From contig NC_079880.1 of assembly GCF_029227915.1 (NCBI RefSeq), positions 31,615,501 through 31,679,500 on the forward strand: DNA of 64,000 nucleotides, written 5' to 3'. Position 1 is the first letter of the stretch, and each line of letters opens with the position of its first letter. Source of the DNA: Hydractinia symbiolongicarpus. Lineage: Eukaryota; Cnidaria; Hydrozoa; Anthoathecata; Hydractiniidae. Of the stretch, positions 54,912 to 64,000 are shown in pieces. The notes beneath the pieces were generated by a model. It saw only the letters and a program-made list of their open reading frames with translations, was not told the origin of the DNA and did no database searches. The position numbers were made by a program, and so were the translations under genes.

Positions 54912-55394
54912 AGATGGGTGATTTCAATGCTGTTGAACATGACGATGATATGCTACTTTTTAATTCAGAGTTGCGTTTAAAAAACCTCATTAAAAAACCA
55001 ACGTGTCACAAATCATTACAAAATCCATCATGTGTCGATCACATATGGGTGTCTGATTCTAAACGATTCCACCACACCAGCATTTTAGAAAACGACCTTT
55101 CTGATTATCACGATATAGTTGTAACTTTCTTAAATGTGGAAGTACCAAAGAAAGATCCTAAAATTATAAATTATCGTTGTTACAGACTTTTTAATGACGA
55201 ACATTTTAAACATGACCTTGAATCACTTATTGCATTAAACAATGACTTAAATTACAACGACTTTGACGAACAATTCAGTCAGTTGGTCAGCAAACACGCC
55301 CCTATAAAATACAAAGTTGTCAGAAGTAATAACTCTCCATTCATAACAAAAGCAGTACGAAAGAAGATCATGATTCGATCTAGATTTAAAAATA
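54912..55394 (+). pseudogene. LINE ORF2, endonuclease end and RT start (copy 2)
   Basis: It resumes MGDFNAVEHDDDMLLFNS, continues NPSCVDHIWVSDSKR and ILENDLSDYHDIVVTF (the endonuclease C-terminal S-D-H region that copy 1 has lost), then the linker before the RT (EQFSQLVSKHAPIKYKVV), and is cut at RFKNT by the Tigger element. Confidence 0.88.
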
Positions 55395-55728
55395 CAGTCG
55401 ACGCTCATTATCTCGAACCTCCGTTATCTCGAACTTTCTCTATCTCGAACTTTTTCTTCGGTCCCTTGAGTTCTGTAAGCAATAGTAGGCAAAAAAACGT
55501 TCGGTATCTCGAACCTCCGTTATCTCGAACTTTCACTATCTCGAACTTTTTTCTCAGTCCTTTGGACTGATTTACGCTCGTTATCTCGAACTCTTGAAGA
55601 GGAATTTTGAAAAAAGAAGACCTTGCACTGCTTGTTTTAAAGTCACAAAATGTTGCAATAAAAAGAAGACATTCCATTGTAAAACAGGTAGATTTTGCAA
55701 TGTTTTTTTTGTGATTTCCTTTGTCAGA

Positions 55729-57959
55729 ATGCCACCGAAAAGAAAGCTCGTTGTAAAAACTTTGGCAGAAAAATGCCAAGCATTAAAAGAATTGGAAAAA
55801 GGTATTCCAAATAAAGATATCGCTAAAAAGTACGGGGTGCCTAAAAACACGATATCAACTTGGCTAGCCAATAAGGAAAAACTTTTTTCTGCTCTCGAAA
55901 AATCTTCGAGCAAGAAAAGAAAGATCAGAGATGGTAAATTCTCAGAAGTAGATCTTGTCGTGTTCAAATGGTTTGTTTCACAACGAAGCAAAAACATACC
56001 AATCGATGGGACAATACTAAAGGAGAAAGCTAAAAGCTATGCACAGGAGCTTGGAGTAGAAGATTTCAAAGCTTCAGACGGTTGACTTGGTAAATGGAAA
56101 AAAAGGTAAGAATATTAAATCTCTTTTTTTCGAATTGGTTTTATTTTGATATTAAAATCTTAAAAAGACTAACATAAACTAAATATGTTTCTTGAGTATC
56201 TCGATGCACTTTTCCGTTCCAATAAATGTCAAATTGCATGGCACTTGCATGCCTTCACCATCTCCCAATTTAACTGGTTTTCCAGTCACAGTTACTTTGC
56301 ACGAGCTTAATTCATCAGCTCTGAGGAAATAAAATATTGTTTCAGCAAATTTTCCAGATTTTCCAAGTGGTAAATGTCCAACTATCTTGTTTTCTTTCTT
56401 GACACACACAGCATATTTGTCAACGGGATTATTAGGCTCTCCTTCGCATTGTAAAGTCTCCCCATTTTTTGGAGTCCACAATGCTTTATAAACGTGGAAC
56501 CCCTTAACATGTGAAGCCAATTCAAATTCTTTTATCATTACAACATTGATTAAATTTTGATCAATTATCATTTTTGCAAGATCCATCTTCTCCTTTTTCT
56601 CCTGGTTTGCTTTTCCTTGTTGCCATGCACAAGTAATAATGATAATGTTCACAGGGTGTTCACACAAGAATTTTTAAAAACATTCGAATTGAAATTCGAA
56701 CATTCGTATTCGAAAAAATGCACGAACAGGTTAACAATAAATCTTTTATACAAGTCGGTATTTGTTTTATTTTCTATTTCAGGCACAATGTAACGTTCAA
56801 GACGGTCGTTGGTGAAAGCAGTTCTGTTCAACCTGATATGATAGCATCTTGGTTTGAAACCACTTTACCAACATTATTAACTAACTACAAACTAGAAGAT
56901 ATTTACAATGCCGACGAATTCGGTCTCTTCTACCAATGCTTGCCAAATAAAACGTATCACTACAAATCCGAAAAATGCTCTGGGGGTAAAAATAGCAAAG
57001 TCCGAATTACCGGGCTTGCAGCTGCCAATGCTGTCGGAGATAAACTACCAATGTTTGTGATTGGTAAATCGAAGAAACCAAGGTGCTTCAAAAATGTAAC
57101 ATCCCTACCCTGCAGGTACAGAGCGCAGAAGAAGAGTTGGATGGACAGCTCTCTTTTTGAAGAGTGGGTGCGAGAAATCGATGCAATGTTTCTAAAAGAA
57201 GGTCGAAAGATAGTCTTGATCATCGATAATTGTCCCGCTCACCCTGATGTCGGTGGACTGTCCAACATTAAATTGATTTTCTTACCTCCAAATACAACTT
57301 CTGTGTCACAACCGATGGACCAAGGTGTCATAAGATGTCTTAAGTCTCTTTATCGCCAAAACTTGGTCAACATGATGATTCAAAACCTAGAAAAAGGCAA
57401 AGATCTTCCAAAAGTTTCAATTCTGCGTGCTCTTCAAATACTTGTTTCGTCGTGGGACAAAGTGAAGAAAGAAACCATCGTAAATTGCTTCAAGAAATCA
57501 AAGATTTTCAAGAAAGCTCAACAGAATGCAACTGATGATATTGATGATCCATTTAAACAACTGGAGAAAGATCTCACACAACTGCGTGCCATTGACGATA
57601 CCATTATTCCTGCTGATCTCTCGGCCCGTGATGTTGTCGATATTGACCAAGATTTGACCACAATCGAAAATCCCGTGACTGATGAAGAAATCCTTGAGTC
57701 GGTACGGCCAAGTACAGATGAGAATGACGAGGAGCATGATGAAAATGCCGATGTCATCGAGGTGTTTGATGAGCCAGTGAGCAAGCCAACAAAATCAGAA
57801 ATAAACACTGCAGTGGAGACTTTACAAAATGCTTGTCTATTCACTGATGATGGAAATGACATGCAACGCCTCCTGCTTCGCTTTGAAGATTTGTTTCTTA
57901 AAAGTGAAATGAAAAACAAGAAGCAAACTAGTATTTTGAGCTTTTTCGATCAAAAATAA
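55729..57959 (+). pseudogene. Tigger transposase, two exons, one nonsense codon
   Basis: Exon 1 is 55,729-56,105 and exon 2 is 56,783-57,959; the 677-base GT-AG intron keeps phase (KWKKR then HNVTFK). The start is ATG 55,729 (MPPKRKLVVKTLAEKCQALK), opening a CENP-B/psq helix-turn-helix (KGIPNKDIAKKYGVPKNTIS) and a second CENPB-type DNA-binding domain (DLVVFKWFVSQRSKNIPIDG). Exon 2 holds the DDE superfamily core with three Asp: YNADEFGLF, LIIDNCPAHP and QPMDQGVI. An acidic tail ends SILSFFDQK. About 517 codons. A TGA at 56,083-56,085 replaces the usual Trp of SDGWL, so the copy is non-autonomous unless read through; otherwise it is well preserved. Confidence 0.9.
56179..56586 (-). CDS. HIRAN-domain protein inside the Tigger transposase intron, antisense
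   Basis: The frame is open to 56,667; the likely start is ATG 56,586 (MDLAKMIIDQNLINVVMIKE), giving 135 residues. The core fits the HIRAN domain: HVKGFHVYKALWTPKNGETL, CEGEPNNPVDKYAVCVKK, then NKIVGHLPLGKSGKFAE, and a closing MQVPCNLTFIGTEKCIEILK. HIRAN domains bind DNA, often 3' ends at damaged or stalled sites (known from HLTF/Rad5-type helicases), and also occur alone in short proteins. The ORF is undamaged. A minus-strand AATAAA at 56,140-56,145 lies 34 bases past its stop, inside the same intron. Whether it is a true second transposon gene or a captured host fragment is unknown. Confidence 0.75.
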   Translation of the reverse strand: MDLAKMIIDQNLINVVMIKEFELASHVKGFHVYKALWTPKNGETLQCEGEPNNPVDKYAVCVKKENKIVGHLPLGKSGKFAETIFYFLRADELSSCKVTVTGKPVKLGDGEGMQVPCNLTFIGTEKCIEILKKHI

Positions 57960-58285
57960 TGTATGTAATTGTAATCAACAATAAGTATACATGTACGCAA
58001 AATGCTGTTTTCTTTATTATCCATTTCCCTTTCTTGACCAAACAGTTCCTTCAAGTACCCTTAATTCAGGTGAATTTTAATTTTAAAAGCTTGCCCACAG
58101 ATACCTATGACCGAACTACTGACCCTTGCCCTTTTCTGAAAATTTCAAAAAATTTCGAAAAACTCGTTATCTCGAACTTTTTCATGAAATACGCTCGTTA
58201 TGTCGAACCTCCGCTATCTCGAACGCTCGCTATCTCGAACTTTTCTTTCGGTCCCTTGGGAGTTCGAGATAACGAGCGTCGACTG

Positions 58286-59902
58286 TATATACAAAAAACA
58301 CCCTTTCATTAAAAACCGGGAAAACTTTAAAAGGCAAAGAAACAAATGTGTGGCTGTTTGTAGAGACGCAAAAAAAAGGTTTTACACATCACTAAATATG
58401 AACAACATATTTGATAAAAAAAAGTTCTGGAAAAATGTAAAACCGATATTTTCTAACAAATGCGTAAAAGATGCAATCCAAGTAATAGTTGAAAATGATC
58501 AAATAATTCGTGAAAAAGAACATATAGCAAATATAATAAATGATCATTTTGTTAATGTCACGAATTCTTTGAATATTGATGGAATTTTGCACGAAAACTA
58601 TAACGGTATTAAAAAAGTTTTTGAAAACGTCATCAAGAATTACGAACAGCATCAGCGTATAATTTGGATAAACAAACATGTTACCACTACCAACAAAATG
58701 TGCTTCAAACCAATTAAAATTGACATCATGAAAAAGTATATTGGTAACCTAAAAGAAAACAAATCCGGTCCGAAAGGAGCAATTCCACCGTGTTTCCTCA
58801 AACATTACGTCGATGTGCACGGAGAACATCTCAACAAGCTGTTTAAGAAATCTATTGTCGATGAAGTTTTCCCTGGAGCATTGAAATTGGCTGATATTTG
58901 TCCACTATCTAAAAACGGAGATCGTTCATCAAAATTGAATTATCGTCCTGTTAGTAAACTGAGCAGTGCGTAAAAATTTTTGAACGTATTATGTTTGATC
59001 AGATTTATGAATTTATTGATAGTAAATTATCACCTCTTTTGTCAGGTTTTCGTAAGGGTTTTAGCAGCCAGCATGTTTTGCTTTACTTGATAGAATCGTG
59101 GCGAAAAGATCTTGATAAAGGAAATGCTGTAGGGCCGCTATTGATGGATTTGAGTAAAGCATTTGATTGTGTGGATCATTATCTGTTAATAGCGAAACTA
59201 CATGCTACTACATTCTCAAAAAGTGCTTTAGTTCTTTTAAGGAGTTATCTCACCAATAAGTTTCAAAGAGTCAGAATTGATGGCTATTTCAGCTTGTGGA
59301 AAGAGATTATTAATGGTGTTCCACAAGGTTCGATTCTGGGTCCACTTTTATTCAATATTTATATAAATGATTTAATGTTTATTTTAAATGATAGAGCTGA
59401 TGTTAAAATTTGTAATTACGCAGATGACAATACATTTTATACATATGGAAAACAATTTGAGGAGATAAAGTTATGTTTAGAAAGTGCCTTTTCAACTGTT
59501 AGCACATGGTTTTCCAATAACGGGCTTCAGTTAAATTCTGAGAAGTGCAAACTGCTCATTCTGGAAAAACCAAAAAACAAAGATTTTGTTAGTTTAAATT
59601 TGAAAAATAATATATTACAAGAGTCTCCATACGTAAATTTATTGGGTATAATTCTTGACAATCAGCTTTCTTTTAGGCAACATGTTCTTCCATTATGTAA
59701 AAAGGCTAATGCCAAGATCAATGCCCTAAAACGTATGTCACCATATATGTCTAATTATAAGCGAAATGTTATTGCTAATTCATTTATTTATAGCATATTT
59801 ATTTACTGCCCTCTTATATGGAGCATTCATAGTAGAGAAAATAGACTTTTACGCGACAGAGTTGAATCAATATTCATGAAAAGTTCTGCCGAAACTTGTT
59901 AA
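58286..59902 (+). pseudogene. LINE ORF2, reverse transcriptase (copy 2)
   Basis: The frame resumes after the Tigger element (TKKHPFIKNRENFKRQRNKC-like sequence) and runs to about 58,973, where one base missing from GCGTCAAAAATT shifts frame after SKLSSA. It then continues from FERIMFDQIYEFIDSK to 59,902. RT motifs are present: [47 protein letters not shown] and NYADDNTFYTYG with both catalytic Asp. A small deletion near 59,825 removes the segment before SRENRLLRDRVE, and the C-terminus continues past a stop to about 60,160. Confidence 0.9.
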
Positions 59903-60340
59903 AGGAGGTTTTTTTAAAAAAAATGAAACAGAACCCTCCTACATTAATGATGTTTTTGCATTCAAAAAGACTGCATATAGTTTCCGTACATCAAGTTCTC
60001 TTGAAAGGCGCAGAATTCGCACCACAAAGCATGGCCTATTAAGCGTCTCTTATATTGCGTCTAAAATAAGGGAGAAGCTTCCAAACTCTGTCCGAAATGC
60101 CCCTTCGTTGTCCTTATTCCATCACGGGCTAAACACGATTCCGTTTATTCAATGTTTATTATTATAATATAAATCTCTTATTTCTTTAAAACTTTACTTC
60201 AAGACAGCCGATTTTAATTAGCCCAAGGCTAACAAATTTAAACTACATTTTTTTTAATGTATCAAGCATGTGTTATTGTATATTGTATATCGACTTTAAA
60301 GAAGGAATAAACAAATAGAAAAAAAATTAATAAATGAATA

Positions 60341-61368
60341 AAGCCATGCTTCCAGGGAAAACGACTTAGGTCGTCGTAGTCTATTGAGACTGGAAGGACT
60401 AGACAACTGGTTACCTGCCCAAGCACGTGGAACAACGTGAGTTACGTGTAAGGCCGTTATTAGGCGGCCAAAGCGATAGTACAGCTTTAAGATGCCTGTG
60501 AATGTAGTTGACAGCGTTCTAAAACCATGAAGCTAGGGAAAACGGCAAAGGACATCGTAGTCCATTGAGAGTGGAAGGACTATACCAATCGTTACCTTCC
60601 CATGCACGTGGAACAACGTGATTTACGTGTAAGGCCTTTATTACACGGCAAAAGGCCATATTACAGTCATTTGACGCTTTTGCATGTAGATGACGGCTTT
60701 CTAAAGCCATAAAGCCAGGGAAGCGGCTTGAGCCGTAGTATTCTATTGAGAATGGAAGAACTGGGCGAATGGTAAATTGCGCAAGCACAAGGAACCGCGT
60801 GAGTTGCGTGTAAGGCCTCATTAGGCCGTAAAAGGACATATTACAGCCTTTACACGCCTGTGCACGTAGTTTACGGCGTTCCAAAGCCATGCTGCCAAGA
60901 AAAACGGCTTAGGACGTCGTAGTCCATTGAAAGCGGAAGGAATAGACGAATGGTAACCTGAGCAAGCACGTAGAACCACGTGATTTACGTGTAAGTCCCC
61001 TATTACACAGCAAAGGGCCATATTACAGCTTTTGGAGGACTGCGCATGTAGTTGACGTCGTTCTAAATCCATAGCGCTAGGGAAAACAACTTAGGACATT
61101 GTAGTCCATTGAGAGTGGAAGGAATAGACGAATGGCAACCCGAGCAAGCACGGGGAACTACGTGATTGACGTGTAGGGCCGTTATTAGACTGCAAATGGC
61201 TATGTTACAGCCTTTAGACGACTGTGCGTGTAGTTGGCGGCGTTCTAAGGCCATGTCGCCAAGCAAAACGTCTTAGGACGTCGTAGTACATTGAGAGTGA
61301 AAGGAATAGACCAATGGTAACCTGCGAAAGATGAAACGCATGGTGCCAGGGAAAACAACTTAGGACCT
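60341..61368 (+). repeat. Satellite array C, about 5-6 monomers
   Basis: Same family and orientation as arrays A and B. It starts AAGCCATGC, the exact continuation of the monomer interrupted at 49,860. It ends TTAGGACCTCG at the orientation switch; a deletion inside the last monomer lies near 61,331. Confidence 0.95.
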
Positions 61369-64000
61369 CGAGTCTAAAAGCTATAATACTGCATTCTGCT
61401 GTCTAATAACGGCCTTACACGTAAATCACGTAGTTCCTCGTGCTTGCGCAAGTTATCACTTCTATAGTCCTTCAACTCCCAATGGACTACGACGTCCTAA
61501 GCCGCTTTCCATGGCTTCATGGCTATTGAACGCCGCCAACTACATGCACTGGCCTCTAAAGGCTGTAATATGGCCTTTTGCCGCCTAATAAAGTCCTTAC
61601 ACGTAAATCACGTGGTTCCGCGTGCTTGCGCAAGTTACTATTGGCCTATTCCTTCCACTCTCAATGGACTACGACGTGTTAAGTCGCTTTCTCCGGCGCC
61701 ATGGCTTTAGAACGCCGTCAACTACATGCACAAGCGTCTAAAGGCTGTGATATGGCTTTTTGCGGATCAATAAAGGCCTTACTGTAAATCACGTGATTCC
61801 ACGTGCCTGCACCGGTTACCATTGGTCTAGTCCATCCACTCTCAATGGACTACTACGTCTTAAGTCGCGTTCCCTTGCACCATGGCTTTAGAACGCCGTC
61901 AACTACATACACAGTCCTCTGAATGTTGTAATATGGCTTTTTGCCTCCTATTAAAGGCTTGGGACGTAAATCACGTGGTTCCGCGTGTCTGCCGAGCTTA
62001 CCAATTGTTTAATCATTCCACCCGAAGTGAACTACGACGTCCTAAGCCATTTGCCAGTGCGGCATGGCTTCAGAACTCCGTCGACTACATGCACGGGCGT
62101 CTAAATCTGTAATATGGCCTTTTGCGGCTTAATAAAGGCAATACACGTAAATGACGTGGTTCCGTATGACTGCGCAGATTAGCGTTAGTCTAGTCTTTGC
62201 AATCTCATTGGACAACAACGTCCTAATTCGTTTTTCTGGGCAGCATGGCTTTAGAACTCCGTCAACTACATGCACAGGCGTCTAAAAGCTTTGACATGGC
62301 GCTTTGCGGATCAATAAACGCCTTACACGTAAATCACGTGCTTCTACGTGCCTGCGCAGGTTCCCAATCGTCTAGTCCTTCCACTCGCAATAGACTACGA
62401 TGTCCTAAGCCATTCTCCTTGGTCACATGGCTTTAAAAGGCCGTCAGCTGCATGCACAGGCGTCTAAAGGCTGTGATATGGCTTTTTGCGGCTTAGTAAA
62501 GGCCTTACACGTAAATCACGGAATTCCGCGTGACTGCACAGATTAGCATTAGTATAGAATTTGTAATGTTAATGGACAACGACGTCCTAATACGTTTTCC
62601 CTGGCCACATGGCTTTAGAACGCCGTCAACTACATACACAGTTCTCTGAAGGTTGTAATATGGTGTTTTGGCACCTAATAAAGGCTAGGGGGCGAATCAC
62701 GTGGTTCTGCGTGTCTGTGGAGCTTATCAAGCGTCTAGTCCTTCCACTTCCAATGAACTACGACGTCTTAAGTCGCTTTACCTAGCACCATGGCTTTTGA
62801 ACGCCGCAAGTAAGTGCACAGGCGTCTAAAGGCTGTGATATGGCCTTTTGCCGCCTAATAAAGGCGTTACACGAAATCACGTGGTTCCACGTGTATGCGC
62901 AGCTTACTATTGGTCTAGTCCCTCCACTCTCAATAGATTACGGCGTCTTAAGTCTTCCTCAGCGCCATGGCTTTAGAACGCTGTCAACTACATGCACACG
63001 CGTCAAAAGCTTTGATATGGCGTTTTGCGGATCAATAAACGCCTTACACGTAAATCACGTGCTTCTATGTGCCTGCGCAGGTTCCCAATCATCTAGTCCT
63101 TCCACTCGCAATGGACTACGATGTCCTAAGTCGTTTTACCTGGCAACATAGCTTTACAACGCAGTCAACTACATGCACAGGCCTCTAAGGGCTTTATTAT
63201 GTCCTTTTGTCGCCTACTAAAGGCGTTACACGTAAGTCACGTGGTTCCATGTGCTTGCGCGGGTTACCATTGGTTTAATCCTTCCACTCTCAATGGACTA
63301 CAACGTCATAAGCCATTCTCCTTGGCCACATGGCTTTAAATGACCGTCAACTACATGCACAGGCTTCAAAAATCTGTAATATAGCCTTGTGGTGTCTAAT
63401 AACGGCCTTATACGTAAATCACGTGGTTCCACGTGCTTGGGCATGTTACCAATCGTCTAGTCCTGCCACTCTCAATGGACTACGACGCCCTAAGTCGTTT
63501 TCCCGGGCGGCATGGCTTTAGAACGCCGTCAACTGCATGCACAGGCCTCTAAGTGTCGTAAAATGGGTTTTAAAGGGCTAATAAAGGTTAAACACGTAAA
63601 TCACGTGGTTCTACATCTCTGCGCAGGTTACCATTGGTTTAGTCCTTCCACTCTCAATTGACTATGAGGTCCTAAGTCGTTTTCCTTGGCACCATGGCTT
63701 TAGAACGCCGTCCACTACTTGCACAGTTCTCTCAATGTTGTAATATAGCCTTTTCCCGCCTAATGAAGGCCTTACACGTAAGTCACGTCGTTCCACGTGC
63801 TTTCTCAGGTTACCATTGGTCTAGTCCTTCCATTCTTAATGGACTATGAGGTCCTAAGTCGTTTTCCTTGGCACCATGGCTTTAGAACGCCGCCCACTAC
63901 TTGCACAGTCCTCTTAATGTTGTAATATGGCCTTTTCCCGCCTAATAAAGGCCTTACGCGTACGTCATGTGGTTCCACGTGCTTGCTCATGTTACCATTG
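61369..64000 (-). repeat. Satellite array D, inverted, about 14 monomers
   Basis: The same 182-bp monomer in reverse orientation (GGCTTTAGAACGCCGTCAAC, then ACGTAAATCACGTGGTTCCA, CACTCTCAATGGACTACGAC). It continues to the right edge of the window and presumably beyond. Neighbouring copies differ by point changes and a few small indels. Confidence 0.95.

Larger units (their letters stand above)
55395..58285 (+). mobile_element. Tigger/pogo DNA transposon with a second, antisense gene
   Basis: The 2,891-bp element has inverted ends CAGTCGACGCTCATTATCTC / GAGATAACGAGCGTCGACTG (one mismatch) and is flanked by TA on both sides (55,393-55,394 and 58,286-58,287), as expected for Tc1/mariner-pogo elements. 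Subterminal TATCTCGAAC units are repeated many times inside both ends. It carries a spliced transposase gene on the + strand and a HIRAN-domain ORF on the minus strand within the transposase intron. It lies inside the LINE RT between FKN and the next codons, and excision of element plus one TA restores the LINE reading. Confidence 0.93.
49861..60340 (+). mobile_element. Esterase LINE, copy 2, 5'-truncated and carrying nested insertions
   Basis: Same family as 5,639-12,940 but on the + strand. It starts inside ORF1 (TIKDQLNVFRLTQ) directly after satellite GTTCTA and ends with the family 3' UTR and an AATAAATGAATAA tail directly before satellite AAGCCATG. The satellite monomer is continuous in phase across the LINE, so this is a simple insertion into the array. 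LINE sequence occupies 49,861-51,108, 54,912-55,394 and 58,286-60,340, about 3.8 kb; the rest is inserted DNA. Its lesions differ from those of copy 1. Confidence 0.9.

Noticed and set aside
61519-63521. The same peptide-like frames on the + strand of array D
   Set aside because: Same repeat in inverted orientation; identical reasoning.

Overview
This is a eukaryotic, intron-bearing, AT-rich window, almost certainly from an invertebrate animal. A cnidarian is the best guess, because the Polinton proteins, the long-ORF RTE element and the CR1/L2-like LINEs resemble families common in cnidarian genomes; the species cannot be named from the sequence. Two ordinary host genes are recognisable, both on the + strand and both spliced: a PRKRIP1 orthologue (six exons, 16,309-21,575) and a mitochondrial-type HMG-CoA lyase (HMGCL, nine exons seen, 22,477-25,845). 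A third spliced gene (1,339-3,293) encodes a MULE-type DDE transposase domain.

Nearly everything else is mobile DNA, much of it nested. From left to right: an RT fragment (1-805); the MULE gene; a 922-bp terminal-inverted-repeat element with a perfect 6-bp target duplication (4,528-5,449); a minus-strand CR1/L2-like LINE with an SGNH-esterase ORF1 (5,639-12,940), whose ORF1 is split by a + strand RTE element with an intact 1,011-codon ORF and an 8-bp target duplication (9,605-12,686); another RT fragment; tandem repeats; the two host genes, with LINE debris in PRKRIP1 intron 4; a Tigger remnant, a tRNA-derived SINE and one copy of a roughly 1-kb repeat; then, from 31.5 kb to the end, a 182-bp satellite.

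The satellite is broken by two large insertions. The first (33,812-48,552) is a decayed Polinton/Maverick (adintovirus-like) element. It has a protein-primed DNA polymerase B, a double-jelly-roll-type major capsid protein, a truncated packaging ATPase, an HNH nuclease with a zinc-ribbon paralogue, and several small membrane proteins. One of its genes is itself split by a LINE. No integrase or protease is visible, and the left end seems lost. The second insertion (49,861-60,340) is a second copy of the esterase LINE, in opposite orientation. It carries a composite insertion containing a 3.1-kb DNA transposon (16-bp TIRs, 5-bp target duplication confirmed by an empty paralogous site at 26.7 kb) and a 2.9-kb Tigger element. 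That Tigger carries an antisense HIRAN-domain gene inside the intron of its transposase. The satellite then flips orientation at about 61,368 and runs to the window end.

Most mobile genes are dead. The RTE ORF is the only long transposon reading frame without a visible lesion.
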